Shown: piece by piece, positions 52,915-62,515 of the stretch
Layout: each line of letters opens with the position of its first letter
Numbering within the stretch: position 1 is the stretch's first letter
Origin: Sphingobacteriaceae bacterium
GTDB lineage: Bacteria > Bacteroidota > Bacteroidia > Sphingobacteriales > Sphingobacteriaceae
DNA: 64,000 bases
Assembly: GCA_014380615.1 (NCBI GenBank)
Contig: JACMJM010000032.1
Location: forward strand, 1 to 64,000
Direction of reading: 5' to 3'
The notes under the pieces: model-generated
Databases searched by the model: none
Seen by the model: only the letters and a program-made list of their open reading frames with translations
What the model was told of the DNA's origin: nothing
Position numbers and translations under genes: made by a program

Positions 52915-54150
52915 ATGGGAACTCACAGTCATACAACACATAATTTCAACGAACAATTCGAATTCTCGGGTAAGGCGAAAACCTGGAGCCTGATTGCGAT
53001 CGTGATCGGTATAGTCGCAATTGCTTATGGTTTCTTAATCGATTCTTCTGAGCATCATTCTGAGCGTACTTTTGCGAGTCTGCTTTTGATGGGATATTAT
53101 TTTACCTGCGTTTGCGCAGCGGGAGCATTCTTTCTTGCTCTTCAGTTTGTTGCGCAAGCCGGATGGTCTGCCGGATTACTTCGCATTCCGCAGGCATTCG
53201 CTAAGGTATTACCAATAGCGGCAGTTATTCTGATTCTTATTATCGTAGCAGGTTTATTTAGCCATAACTTGTACCATCATTGGAATCACGAAGGCCTTAC
53301 CGACAAAAATCACGAGAATTACGATCCTCTTATCGCTGGTAAGGCAAGCTTTTTAAATGTGCCTTTTTTCTTACTGCGTCAGGTTATATTTCTCTCAATT
53401 TATAGCACTTTCGCTATACTACTTACCAAATATTCAAATGCCGAAGATCAGGTAGGCGGACTTAGCAATTATAATAAGAGCGTTAAAGTAGCCATCATCT
53501 TTTTAGTAATCTTCGGATTTACACAACCTATCTGGTCGTTCGATACCATAATGTCTATCGAGGCGCACTGGTTTTCTACCATGTTTGGCTGGTACAATTT
53601 TGCCGCACTTTGGGTGAGCGGTCTTAGTGCCATGACGTTGACGATTATCCTGCTTAAAAAGGCCGGATATTTAGGATGGGTAAACCAGAACCATTTACAT
53701 GATTTGGGTAAGTTCATCTTTGCATTTTCAATTTTCTGGACCTACGTTTGGTTTTCACAATTCATACTGATTTGGTACGCAAATATTCCGGAGGAAACAG
53801 TGTATTTCTTTAAAAGATGGGAACCGGAATATAAGCTTTGGTTTTGGTTAAATATTGTGATAAATTTCTTGTCGCCGGTATTGATTTTGATGACACGTGA
53901 TGCTAAGCGCCAAACCAACACGCTAATGTTTGTTTGTATCTTATTGCTTTGCGGACACTGGCTGGATTATTATATGATGATTATGCCAGGCAGTATGGGA
54001 AGCCATCCGGATTTCGGAATCACAGAAATTGGAATAGCTATAGGTTTTGTCGGAATGTTCACCTTCTTAATGCTTACTAAGCTTGCAAGCAAACCATTAG
54101 TGGCCCAAAATCACCCCTTATTAGAAGAAAGTTTACATCACCAGATTTAA
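52915..54150 (+). CDS. actF: Alternative complex III subunit F (quinol:cytochrome c oxidoreductase membrane subunit)
   Basis: 411 residues, about ten helices of the ActF/NrfD-like type (TWSLIAIVIGIVAIAYGFLI, SLLLMGYYFTCVCAAGAFFL, WSFDTIMSIEAHWFSTMFGW). The N-terminus is His-rich (GTHSHTTHNF). It mirrors ActC and is proposed to hold a second quinone or proton path. 20 bases after ActE; followed by coxB after 32 bases. Confidence 0.93.
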   Translation: MGTHSHTTHNFNEQFEFSGKAKTWSLIAIVIGIVAIAYGFLIDSSEHHSERTFASLLLMGYYFTCVCAAGAFFLALQFVAQAGWSAGLLRIPQAFAKVLPIAAVILILIIVAGLFSHNLYHHWNHEGLTDKNHENYDPLIAGKASFLNVPFFLLRQVIFLSIYSTFAILLTKYSNAEDQVGGLSNYNKSVKVAIIFLVIFGFTQPIWSFDTIMSIEAHWFSTMFGWYNFAALWVSGLSAMTLTIILLKKAGYLGWVNQNHLHDLGKFIFAFSIFWTYVWFSQFILIWYANIPEETVYFFKRWEPEYKLWFWLNIVINFLSPVLILMTRDAKRQTNTLMFVCILLLCGHWLDYYMMIMPGSMGSHPDFGITEIGIAIGFVGMFTFLMLTKLASKPLVAQNHPLLEESLHHQI

Positions 54151-54182
54151 GGCAGGATTATAAACGAATTTGAGATATAAAA

Positions 54183-55496
54183 ATGAAGTTTAATAAATTT
54201 ATAAAAGTCAGAGTATTTTTTGTAGCGGTAATTCTATGTCTTATTTCTGTTGCGGGTTCTGCTTTAGCACAGGGGGCACTAGAAGAAACTACAGCCGGAG
54301 ATCAGGTTGCAACAGATACCGCTCAGCAGATTAATTCTGATATCGGTTCAATTGGCGACACTCCTGTAGAAATCGGGCCGTCGGCAGAAGATGATCCGAG
54401 TACGCTGGAAGCTGTTACAGAGGTAAAAGATAATTCGGAAATGTACAAATCGGTAAGCTATTACCTGATCTTGTTTTTCCTTCTTTGTGTGTTTCTTGCA
54501 ATCATCGGGAAAGTGTTGAAGGTTTACGAGCTAACCAGTGAAATTCACGGAAAAAAGCAAAAGGTAGACTGGAATAAAATTCAGGCGGTACTTTTCGCCA
54601 TTACTCTTGTCTTAGGATTGTACGGTACTTATTGGTCGTATAAAGTTTGGGGAAATATGGCATCCGCCGAATCCGCTTCGGTACACGGGTTAACCCTGGA
54701 TTCGATGATGATGACAACCATTATCATTACAACAGTGGTTTTCGTAATTACACAGATTTTATTATTCGGCTTCGCATTTAAATACTCATCAACTGAAAAG
54801 CGCAAAGCGTATTTTTATCCTCATAATAACACTATAGAGAGATTGTGGACGATTATTCCGGCAATTGCTCTTACGGTTTTGGTATTGTACGGGTTCTTTA
54901 CCTGGAGAACAATTACCAACCCGGCTGATGCGGATATAAAAAGGGCTTTAAATATTGAAATTACCGGAGAGCAGTTTAAATGGAACGTGCGTTACGCTGG
55001 TGAGAATAATCAGTTTGGAGAGAGAAATTATAAACTTACCAGTCCTACTAACGCACTTGGGATCAATTTTAAGGATCCGAAAAGCTGGGATGACAAACTT
55101 GGTGGTGAGATCGTTTTACCGGTAAACAGACCGGTTCGCTTCACTATCAGATCTAAAGATATTCTACATAGTTTCTATTTACCTGATTTTAGAGCGCAAA
55201 TAAATGCTGTACCAGGCATGCCAACCTATTTCCAGATGGTGCCACGCTTAACAACTGATGCAATGCGTGAAAAGACTAATAACGCAAAATTTAATTATAC
55301 GTTGCTATGTGCGAAAATCTGTGGAGCGGGGCATTATAATATGCAGTATACAGTTAGAGTTGTGAGTGAGAAAGAGTATGCTGAGTGGTTAGCGAAGCAG
55401 CCTTTATTCTTTACAGATGATGTAAAGAAAGAATGGAAAATAGCTGAGAACAGCGAAACTGCTGCGGCAGATAAAAAATTAGCATTAAACAAATAA
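54183..55496 (+). CDS. coxB: Cytochrome c oxidase subunit II (CuA)
   Basis: 437 residues: signal peptide (ending near SALAQ), two extra helices upstream (about 92-112 and 132-153), then the two usual subunit II helices (about 176-200, 218-240) and the CuA domain. The CuA set is complete: His of LHSFYLPDFRAQINAVPGMP, and CAKICGAGHYNM (two Cys, His, Met). No CXXCH is present, so it has no fused cytochrome c and the oxidase is aa3, not caa3. It receives electrons from the Act complex. Confidence 0.94.
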   Translation: MKFNKFIKVRVFFVAVILCLISVAGSALAQGALEETTAGDQVATDTAQQINSDIGSIGDTPVEIGPSAEDDPSTLEAVTEVKDNSEMYKSVSYYLILFFLLCVFLAIIGKVLKVYELTSEIHGKKQKVDWNKIQAVLFAITLVLGLYGTYWSYKVWGNMASAESASVHGLTLDSMMMTTIIITTVVFVITQILLFGFAFKYSSTEKRKAYFYPHNNTIERLWTIIPAIALTVLVLYGFFTWRTITNPADADIKRALNIEITGEQFKWNVRYAGENNQFGERNYKLTSPTNALGINFKDPKSWDDKLGGEIVLPVNRPVRFTIRSKDILHSFYLPDFRAQINAVPGMPTYFQMVPRLTTDAMREKTNNAKFNYTLLCAKICGAGHYNMQYTVRVVSEKEYAEWLAKQPLFFTDDVKKEWKIAENSETAAADKKLALNK

Positions 55497-55515
55497 AATT
55501 CAGATAAAGCGAGAT

Positions 55516-57408
55516 ATGGCAAGCACAGCGATTCAGCATACATTAGAGCATTCTGGACACAGCCACGATGATCATGGTCATCACCATGAGACATTCCTTA
55601 CTAAATATGTTTTTAGTCAGGATCACAAAATGATTGCAAAGCAATTCCTGATTACCGGTATTATCATGGCCGTTATCGGAATGCTTCTTTCTATATTATT
55701 CCGTATCCAACTCGGCTGGCCCGATCAAAGTTTCCCTCTTTTGGAAACCTTCCTGGGTAAATGGGCTGAAGGCGGACGAATTAAACCGGATTTTTATCTG
55801 GCCCTGGTTACTATCCACGGTACCATCATGGTATTCTTTGTGTTAACTGCCGGATTGAGCGGTACTTTCAGTAACCTGTTGATTCCTTTACAATTGGGTG
55901 CACGCGATATGGCCTCTCCGTTTGTAAATATGTTATCGTTCTGGTTTTTCTTTACGGCCTGTGTTATCATGATGGCATCTTTCTTTGTTGAGAGCGGCCC
56001 CGCAAGTGCAGGTTGGACGATTTATCCTCCTTTGTCGGCTTTGCCTCAGGCAATATCAGGCTCGGCAGCCGGGATGACTTTATGGTTAGTGAGTATGGTA
56101 CTATTCATTGCCTCATCTTTAATGGGTGCGTTAAATTATATTAGTACCGTGCTTAACATGCGTACAAAGGGTATGGATATGTGGAAAATGCCTTTAACCA
56201 TTTGGGCGTTTTTCCTTACAGCAATTTTGGGAGTTCTTTCTTTCCCGGTTCTTGTATCGGGAGTAGTATTGTTAATATTCGACCGTAGTTTCGGTACAAG
56301 TTTTTATCTGTCGGAGATTGTAGTTCAGGGCCAAATATTACCTCAACAAGGTGGTAGTCCTATCTTGTTTCAACACTTATTCTGGTTCCTGGGTCACCCG
56401 GAGGTTTACATCGTAATTATGCCGGCTTTGGGTATCACTTCTGAAGTAATTGCAACAAACTCTCGTAAGCCGATTTTTGGTTACCATGCCATGGTGTATT
56501 CACTTATCGGTATAAGTGTGTTATCCTTCATCGTATGGGGGCACCACATGTTTGTTACCGGGATGAATCCATTCCTGGGAGGTGTGTTTATGATTACCAC
56601 TTTGATTATCGCGGTACCATCGGCTGTTAAAACCTTTAACTATCTGGCTACTATGTGGCGGGGTAATATCCGGTTTACACCGGCAATGTTATTCGCAATC
56701 GGATTAGTTTCATTCTTTATTTCAGGTGGTTTAACAGGTATTTTTCTTGGAAACGCAGCCTTAGATATTCCATTACACGATACCTATTTCGTGGTTGCTC
56801 ACTTCCACCTGGTTATGGGTTCGGCAGCAATTTGCGGAATGCTTTGCGGCGTTTACCACTGGTTCCCTAAAATGTTCGGAAGAATGATGGATGACAAGCT
56901 GGGATATTTACACTTCTGGTTTACGTTTATCGGTGCTTATCTGGTTTTCTTCCCGATGCACTTTATGGGACTTGACGGAGTACCACGCCGCTATTATGCA
57001 TTCACCGAATTTGAATTTATGAAAGAGTGGTTAACGGTGAATACTTTCGTATCATGGGCCGCGATCATTGCGGCGGTTGGCCAGATTGCTTTCCTTTGGA
57101 ACTTCTTCTATTCTATTTTTTACGGAAAGAAGACTACTCAAAATCCATGGGGATCGAATACAATGGAATGGACCACACCTATTGAGCATCTTCACGGAAA
57201 CTGGCCGGGAGAAATTCCGACAGTGTACCGCTGGCCTTATGATTACAGTAAGCCAGGCCATAGCGAAGACTTTATTCCGCAAACTACACCTTTCTCTCAA
57301 ACCATGAGTTCGAACCTGCCGCACGATTTTGAAGGAAATCCTGAAGCAGAGCGGATTCAGATAGAATGGCAGAAAAAGCAACAGGCAGAAGGTGAACAAG
57401 GAGTTTAA
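55516..57408 (+). CDS. coxA: Cytochrome c oxidase subunit I
   Basis: 630 residues, about twelve helices. Heme a/a3 and CuB ligands: LVTIHGTIMVFF (low-spin His), FWFLGHPEVYIVIMP (CuB His cross-linked to Tyr), WGHHMF (CuB His pair), VAHFHLVMGSA (heme His pair). The N-terminus carries a His cluster (HSGHSHDDHGHHHE), possibly for copper. It reduces O2 to water and pumps protons. A strong terminator follows at 57421. Confidence 0.96.
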   Translation: MASTAIQHTLEHSGHSHDDHGHHHETFLTKYVFSQDHKMIAKQFLITGIIMAVIGMLLSILFRIQLGWPDQSFPLLETFLGKWAEGGRIKPDFYLALVTIHGTIMVFFVLTAGLSGTFSNLLIPLQLGARDMASPFVNMLSFWFFFTACVIMMASFFVESGPASAGWTIYPPLSALPQAISGSAAGMTLWLVSMVLFIASSLMGALNYISTVLNMRTKGMDMWKMPLTIWAFFLTAILGVLSFPVLVSGVVLLIFDRSFGTSFYLSEIVVQGQILPQQGGSPILFQHLFWFLGHPEVYIVIMPALGITSEVIATNSRKPIFGYHAMVYSLIGISVLSFIVWGHHMFVTGMNPFLGGVFMITTLIIAVPSAVKTFNYLATMWRGNIRFTPAMLFAIGLVSFFISGGLTGIFLGNAALDIPLHDTYFVVAHFHLVMGSAAICGMLCGVYHWFPKMFGRMMDDKLGYLHFWFTFIGAYLVFFPMHFMGLDGVPRRYYAFTEFEFMKEWLTVNTFVSWAAIIAAVGQIAFLWNFFYSIFYGKKTTQNPWGSNTMEWTTPIEHLHGNWPGEIPTVYRWPYDYSKPGHSEDFIPQTTPFSQTMSSNLPHDFEGNPEAERIQIEWQKKQQAEGEQGV

Positions 57409-57420
57409 TTAATTGCCACC

Positions 57421-57447
57421 AGCCCCGGGTTTAACCCGGGGCTTTTT
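57421..57447 (+). terminator. Strong terminator after coxA
   Basis: Ten-pair arms AGCCCCGGGT (57421-57430) and ACCCGGGGCT (57434-57443), TTA loop, then TTTTT. It divides the respiratory gene run into an act-cox part and a ctaA onward part. Confidence 0.9.
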
Positions 57448-57474
57448 GGATACTTCCAAACTTTTATAGCAACT

Positions 57475-58545
57475 ATGTATCCCTCAAGCGAAAGAAGATT
57501 TCTGGCGATTAATTTTTTCACCATAATATCTCTTTTTGTGCTGATTTTGGCGGGGGGCATAGTAAGAAGTACAGGTTCTGGAATGGGATGCCCGGATTGG
57601 CCCAAATGCTTTGACAGGGTTATTCCACCGACAAATGTTTCTCAACTTCCGTCCGGTTATCAGGAAAAATTTGTTAAGAAAAGGGTAGAGAAGAATGATC
57701 GCTTTGCGAAGAGCTTAGAGATGTTAGGTTTCGCATCTACGGCAAACAAAATTCGTGGGGATAAAAGCATTTTACAGCCCGAGGCTTTTAACGCGGGCAA
57801 AACCTGGACAGAGTATATAAACCGTTTAATCGGGGCGATTACAGGTTTGCTGATGCTTGGTTGTGCCGTGTTCTCGATAACGTATTTAAAAACGAGGAAA
57901 CGGATAGTTGCCTTGAGTATTTTCAATTTGTTGCTTGTTGTATTTCAGGCCTGGTTGGGTTCAATCGTGGTATCAACAAATTTATTAGCCTGGGTGGTTA
58001 CGGTACATATGTTGGTGGCTCTGGCAATTCTGGCGATTAGTATTTATACTTATTTCCAGGCCAGGATATTGCGTGAAAGAAGCCTGTTAGCAAATCAGGA
58101 GCCGGGTGCCATTAAGATTGTAACAATTATTGCGTTATGGCTCACCGTTTTTCAAATTGCATTAGGAACAGATGTGAGGGAACAGATTGACGCTATCGCG
58201 GCAATTATGAAAAACTTTGATCGTGCCGAATGGATAGAGCGCTTAGGGTTCGAATTTAGATTTCATCGCGATTTGGGTATCGTGGTGTGCGTATTCAATC
58301 TCATTTTATTGTTTTTGATACGACGGAAATATATGGGGAGTACATACCATTTTAAATATATGACTTATGTGGTTTTGTTGATAGCGGTGCAAGTGGTTAC
58401 AGGAATTACACTATCCCGTTTTGGCTTGCCCCCCGTAGCTCAGGCTGCTCATATATTTTTGGCAAGCTTAATTTTTGGCGGCCAGTATTACCTGCTCTTG
58501 TTATTAAAGCAGAACAGATTATATAAATCCAGAATTATTAGATAG
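57475..58545 (+). CDS. ctaA: Heme A synthase (COX15/CtaA)
   Basis: 356 residues with eight helices and the four conserved His of CtaA, for example in RLIGAITGLLMLG, TVHMLVALAI, RFHRDLGIVV and VAQAAHIFLASLIFG. It oxidises the C8 methyl of heme O to the formyl group of heme A for the aa3 oxidase. The N-terminal motif RSTGSGMGCPDWPKCF with its Cys pair is typical. It directly precedes ctaB with no gap. Confidence 0.94.
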   Translation: MYPSSERRFLAINFFTIISLFVLILAGGIVRSTGSGMGCPDWPKCFDRVIPPTNVSQLPSGYQEKFVKKRVEKNDRFAKSLEMLGFASTANKIRGDKSILQPEAFNAGKTWTEYINRLIGAITGLLMLGCAVFSITYLKTRKRIVALSIFNLLLVVFQAWLGSIVVSTNLLAWVVTVHMLVALAILAISIYTYFQARILRERSLLANQEPGAIKIVTIIALWLTVFQIALGTDVREQIDAIAAIMKNFDRAEWIERLGFEFRFHRDLGIVVCVFNLILLFLIRRKYMGSTYHFKYMTYVVLLIAVQVVTGITLSRFGLPPVAQAAHIFLASLIFGGQYYLLLLLKQNRLYKSRIIR

Positions 58546-59418
58546 GTGTCGGAAGGAAGCTTTATTTCAGATTTTAAAAAGTTAATTAAGCTCAGGCTTA
58601 CTTTTCTGGTGGTGTTTTCTGCGTCTGTTTCCTTCTTAATCGGAAGTAAAGAACAAGATTATTATAACTGGACCAATTGGCTGATACTAACTATAGGCGG
58701 TTTTCTGGTTACAGGCGCAGCCAACGGATTTAATGAAATTATTGAAAAAGATCTTGATAAGCTGATGGCCCGCACAAGCGACAGGCCCATCCCTTCCGGA
58801 CGAATGACTACCGGGCAGGCACTGGTGTTAAGCTTATTTATGGGCATTGCCGGAACGCTTATACTGGTTCGCCTTAATTTTTTAACCGGGGTATTGTCGG
58901 TGTTTTCAATTATGCTATATGCGTTTTTATATACACCGGCAAAACGAAAATCGCCAATCGCCGTTTTTATTGGAGCCTTTCCAGGGGCCCTACCGCCACT
59001 TATCGGATATTTCGCGGCGTTTGAGAATCCGGAAATTTCATGGATTCCGATAATCTTATTTTTGATTCAATTTGTTTGGCAGTTTCCGCATTTCTGGGCC
59101 ATTGCCTGGGTGCTTGACGATGATTATAAAAAGGCTGGCTTCAGGTTGTTGCCCACCACCAAGCGCGACAAAATTAGTGCGTCGATGACTTTTTTGTCAA
59201 CAATTATTTTAATTCCCGTTAGTCTGCTGCCAACATTTATGGGTTTTGGCGGGTATGTAATAGGGGCGGTATCACTAATTTCGGGGCTGATTTTTTGCTG
59301 GTTGGGTTTACAGCTTTTTAATAGGATGGATATAGCTTCGGCTAGAAAAGTGATGTTTGGCTCTTTTTTTTATCTTCCTTTAGTACAACTAGTATTGTTA
59401 TTTGATTTTACAGGATAA
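58546..59418 (+). CDS. ctaB: Protoheme IX farnesyltransferase (heme O synthase)
   Basis: 290 residues, GTG start immediately after the ctaA stop. UbiA-type prenyltransferase with motifs NGFNEIIEKDLDKLMARTSD (DxxxD) and DDDYKKAGFRLLP, about nine helices. It attaches farnesyl to heme b to make heme O for CtaA. The stop lies two bases before the next start (TAATATG). Confidence 0.95.
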   Translation: MSEGSFISDFKKLIKLRLTFLVVFSASVSFLIGSKEQDYYNWTNWLILTIGGFLVTGAANGFNEIIEKDLDKLMARTSDRPIPSGRMTTGQALVLSLFMGIAGTLILVRLNFLTGVLSVFSIMLYAFLYTPAKRKSPIAVFIGAFPGALPPLIGYFAAFENPEISWIPIILFLIQFVWQFPHFWAIAWVLDDDYKKAGFRLLPTTKRDKISASMTFLSTIILIPVSLLPTFMGFGGYVIGAVSLISGLIFCWLGLQLFNRMDIASARKVMFGSFFYLPLVQLVLLFDFTG

Positions 59419-59419
59419 T

Positions 59420-60016
59420 ATGACGGCTTATAGTATGACACAAAATTCTTTTGAAAAAGACAGAGACAGTCTGAAAGCGAAAAAATTCATGATGTGGTTA
59501 TTCATGGTTTCTTCGTTTATTTACTTTGCCGGATTAACCAGTGGTTTTATTGTTTATACTGCCGGCGATCCTTCGAGGGGCATTAACACCATTCTGCCCG
59601 ATAGCTTTAATTACAGTACCGCAATTATAGCATTGAGCAGTTTAACCATGCACCTGGCTTATATGGCCGGTAAAAAGTTGCAGTTCAAATCGCAAAATGC
59701 TTACCTGGTTCTTACAGCTTTGTTAGGGATAGTTTTCCTGGTAATCCAGTTTCGCGCCTGGGGTGTCCTCTTTAATCGCGGTATCACTTTTACCGGCAAT
59801 CCTAATGCCTCACAATCATTTATTTACGTGTTTGTTGCATCGCACTTACTGCATATTGTAATGGGCATTATCCTGCTTTTACAAGCCCTTAAATTTAGGC
59901 TTGCTAAAGTAGATCCGATGCGTAATACCTTTAGACTGGAAGTGACATCTATATTTTGGCATTTTATAGATATACTATGGATTTATTTATATGTTTTCTT
60001 ACTTTTGAACCAATAA
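59420..60016 (+). CDS. Cytochrome c oxidase subunit III, first copy
   Basis: 198 residues from ATG 59420; a TTG at 59402 overlaps ctaB and is rejected. Five helices with the subunit III pattern (KFMMWLFMVSSFIYFAGLTS, FIYVFVASHLLHIVMGIILL, SIFWHFIDILWIYLYVF). The WHFxDxxW signature is intact. It stabilises proton uptake in subunit I. Confidence 0.93.
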   Translation: MTAYSMTQNSFEKDRDSLKAKKFMMWLFMVSSFIYFAGLTSGFIVYTAGDPSRGINTILPDSFNYSTAIIALSSLTMHLAYMAGKKLQFKSQNAYLVLTALLGIVFLVIQFRAWGVLFNRGITFTGNPNASQSFIYVFVASHLLHIVMGIILLLQALKFRLAKVDPMRNTFRLEVTSIFWHFIDILWIYLYVFLLLNQ

Positions 60017-60025
60017 ACTAACATA

Positions 60026-60727
60026 ATGAGTACTACTATTTCTCAATTAGACGAAGTAAAAACGGGTGCCTGGGATGGCGGAAGATCGCCGGTTGATGCC
60101 GAATATGGCAAGCTGATGATGTGGTTTTTTCTCCTTTCTGATGCGTTTACATTTTCTGCTTTTTTAATTTATTACGGTGCGCAGCGTTTCAGTAAACTAA
60201 CATGGCCCGATCCTGATATCGTGTTCCAGTCAATTCCCGGAATAGCCGATCATGGTTATCCGTTGGTATTTGTTGGTATCATGACGTTTATATTGATTAT
60301 GAGTTCTGTTACTATGGTTCTTGCCGTAGAAGCGGGTCATCGTAACTCGAAGAAAGAAGTTATTACCTGGATGATTTGGACGATTATAGGTGGTGCTACT
60401 TTTCTGGGATGTCAGGCACTTGAGTGGATCCACTTATTTCACGAAGGATTTGGTTGGGGTTCGATTCCGACGCCAGACGTGGTTAAACATCTTGGAGCTG
60501 ATGATGTAAGCACCACCCAATTCTCAAACCTGTTTTTTACCATTACAGGTTTCCACGGGTTCCACGTTTTTAGTGGTGTTATTATCAATATCATTATCAC
60601 ATTAATGGTGGCTAATAACGTGTTCCAAAAACGTGGTACTTACCTTATGGTCGAAAAAGTTGGACTATACTGGCACTTTGTAGACCTGGTTTGGGTATTC
60701 GTGTTCACATTCTTTTATCTTGTTTAA
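60026..60727 (+). CDS. Cytochrome c oxidase subunit III, second copy
   Basis: 233 residues, nine bases after the first copy. Same signature GLYWHFVDLVWVFVFTFFYL and an upstream segment LMMWFFLLSDAFTFSAFLI. Two adjacent subunit III-type genes are usual in Bacteroidota aa3 operons. Each probably fills a different position, as the sequences differ clearly. Confidence 0.93.
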   Translation: MSTTISQLDEVKTGAWDGGRSPVDAEYGKLMMWFFLLSDAFTFSAFLIYYGAQRFSKLTWPDPDIVFQSIPGIADHGYPLVFVGIMTFILIMSSVTMVLAVEAGHRNSKKEVITWMIWTIIGGATFLGCQALEWIHLFHEGFGWGSIPTPDVVKHLGADDVSTTQFSNLFFTITGFHGFHVFSGVIINIIITLMVANNVFQKRGTYLMVEKVGLYWHFVDLVWVFVFTFFYLV

Positions 60728-60747
60728 TTCTTTACAAAAAAAATATT

Positions 60748-61098
60748 ATGGCTTCAGAGCATATCCATACAACAGAAGATCACGGGCATGGCGATCATGC
60801 GGGCATGACGAAAAAGAAAATTTGGACAGTATTCTTCTACTTATTAGCAATTACAGCAGTAGAATTTATTATAGCGTTAGCTGTTCCCGAATCAATTATG
60901 GGCCGCGGTGTTCGCAATTTTATTTACATAGCCCTTACTCTGCTTAAAGCATTTTATATTGTGGCTTATTTTATGCACTTACGCTTCGAGAAATACGGTT
61001 TAATAACATCGATTGTACTTTCACTCATATTTATAGTATACTTTATTGTGTTAATGCTGAATGAAGGAGCATACCTGAATATTATGATGAATGAGTAA
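60748..61098 (+). CDS. Cytochrome c oxidase subunit IV family protein
   Basis: 116 residues from ATG 60748; the frame upstream to 60691 overlaps subunit III and is rejected. His-rich N-terminus (SEHIHTTEDHGHGDHAGMT), then three helices (about 28-50, 58-80, 87-110). It matches the COX4_pro family of small oxidase subunits. It overlaps the SCO gene by eight bases. Confidence 0.9.
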   Translation: MASEHIHTTEDHGHGDHAGMTKKKIWTVFFYLLAITAVEFIIALAVPESIMGRGVRNFIYIALTLLKAFYIVAYFMHLRFEKYGLITSIVLSLIFIVYFIVLMLNEGAYLNIMMNE

Positions 61099-61804
61099 TA
61101 AATCTTCATTCAAAAAGATATTAATCCTGGTAACCATATTAGCGTTGCCGGGATTTTTATATTATTTACTACAGGAAAAGGGTAAGAACAGGTACAGACC
61201 TCTGGGCATTTTAGGGCCAAAACAAGTAGCGGCTACCTTTCATACCAAGCGGGGAGTAAAGATTCCGGATACTATTTACCACCGGATCAGCGAGTTTAAA
61301 CTTCTGAGTAATACAGGCGATAGCATTGGAATCCCCACAGATAGTAATAAAATCGCTATCGTTAATTTTTTCTTCAGCCGTTGTAAAACGGTATGCCCCG
61401 AAATGAATTCTCAACTGGCACGGGTAGTGGCAGAATTTCCCGACAATAAAAGGCTTAAGTTTTATTCCATTTCGGTAGATCCGGCATATGACACTCCCGA
61501 AGTGCTGAATAGCTATGCGAAGTCTCTTAAAGCAAATCCTAAACGCTGGAATTTCCTTACGGGGGATAAAAATTTAATTTTCAAACTTGCTAAAGAAGAT
61601 TTCCTTATTGATGCGTTGGCACCGTCTCATAATGCTGATGAAATTGTACACAGTCCGATGCTTGTTTTGGTTGATCCCGACCGGAAGATTAGAGGCTATT
61701 ACGATTCAACAAATGATGATCAGATCAATAAACTGATTGACGAAATAAAAGTGCTTATAACCGAAGGCTTGAGGGAAGCGACTTCTTTAAAACCGAAAAA
61801 GTAG
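61091..61804 (+). CDS. SCO1/SenC-type copper chaperone
   Basis: 237 residues: N-terminal membrane anchor (about 8-24), thioredoxin-like domain with copper-binding CxxxC in FSRCKTVCPEM and the later His ligand in ADEIVHSPMLVLVD. It delivers copper to the CuA site of subunit II. One base separates it from the DUF420 gene. Confidence 0.94.
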   Translation: MSNKSSFKKILILVTILALPGFLYYLLQEKGKNRYRPLGILGPKQVAATFHTKRGVKIPDTIYHRISEFKLLSNTGDSIGIPTDSNKIAIVNFFFSRCKTVCPEMNSQLARVVAEFPDNKRLKFYSISVDPAYDTPEVLNSYAKSLKANPKRWNFLTGDKNLIFKLAKEDFLIDALAPSHNADEIVHSPMLVLVDPDRKIRGYYDSTNDDQINKLIDEIKVLITEGLREATSLKPKK

Positions 61805-61805
61805 T

Positions 61806-62378
61806 ATGAATGATAAATTAATCTTTCGTTTGATTACGGGTGTATCTATAATAGTTTTTCTAGTTGTAGTTATTCTCAATCGTAAAATAATCCCGGCACC
61901 CGAGCCAATCCCCGCGTTTACTTATTTTCTTCCAAAACTTAATGCGATCATTAACGGCACATGTAGCATATTACTGTTGCTGTCCCTGTATTTTATAAAG
62001 AAGAAAAATATTACCATGCACAAGCGTATAAACTTGTTCGCGTTTTTCTTGTCATCGCTTTTCCTGGTTTCATATATCCTGTTTCACTACCTGGCTCCCG
62101 AAACCAGGTTTGGAGATTTGGATCATGACGGAGCGTTGTCTCAAGGCGAGATAGCAACGGCCGGTAACACACGATATGTTTACTACGTTATCCTTATTAC
62201 TCATATTATCCTTGCGGCAATTGTTTTACCTCTGGTGCTATTCAGTTTTTACAGAGGGTTACAGTTACAGGTTGAAAAGCATAGAAAACTGGTTCGCTGG
62301 AGTTACCCAATTTGGTTATATGTAACCGTAACAGGAGTAATTGTTTATTTAATGATATCCCCTTACTATACGGTGTAG
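61806..62378 (+). CDS. DUF420 membrane protein (CtaM/YozB-like)
   Basis: 190 residues, five helices, with the conserved segments TYFLPKLNAIINGTCSILLL and KHRKLVRWSYPIWLYVTVTG. Homologues in Firmicutes assist maturation of heme A oxidases. Last gene of the ctaA-to-DUF420 cluster. An Asp-rich loop (GDLDHDGALSQGE) resembles a calcium site and lies between helices. Confidence 0.88.
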   Translation: MNDKLIFRLITGVSIIVFLVVVILNRKIIPAPEPIPAFTYFLPKLNAIINGTCSILLLLSLYFIKKKNITMHKRINLFAFFLSSLFLVSYILFHYLAPETRFGDLDHDGALSQGEIATAGNTRYVYYVILITHIILAAIVLPLVLFSFYRGLQLQVEKHRKLVRWSYPIWLYVTVTGVIVYLMISPYYTV

Positions 62379-62447
62379 ATACGCAAATAGACAGATACGA
62401 AGCGGTTATCTTTAATCTAAAAATCTTCTAATCCGCATATTTCCACA

Positions 62448-62510
62448 TCCGCACATCTTCCCATTTGCACATCTCTAATCCGCACATCTTCCATCGTTTA
62501 ATTTGCACAT
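62448..62510 (+). repeat. Imperfect tandem repeat ahead of a small membrane protein gene
   Basis: TCCGCACATCTTCC occurs at 62448-62461 and 62479-62492 (31-base period), each followed by TTTGCACAT (62464-62472, 62502-62510). It is short and of low complexity, filling the 149-base gap. Confidence 0.65.
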
Positions 62511-62515
62511 TTACT

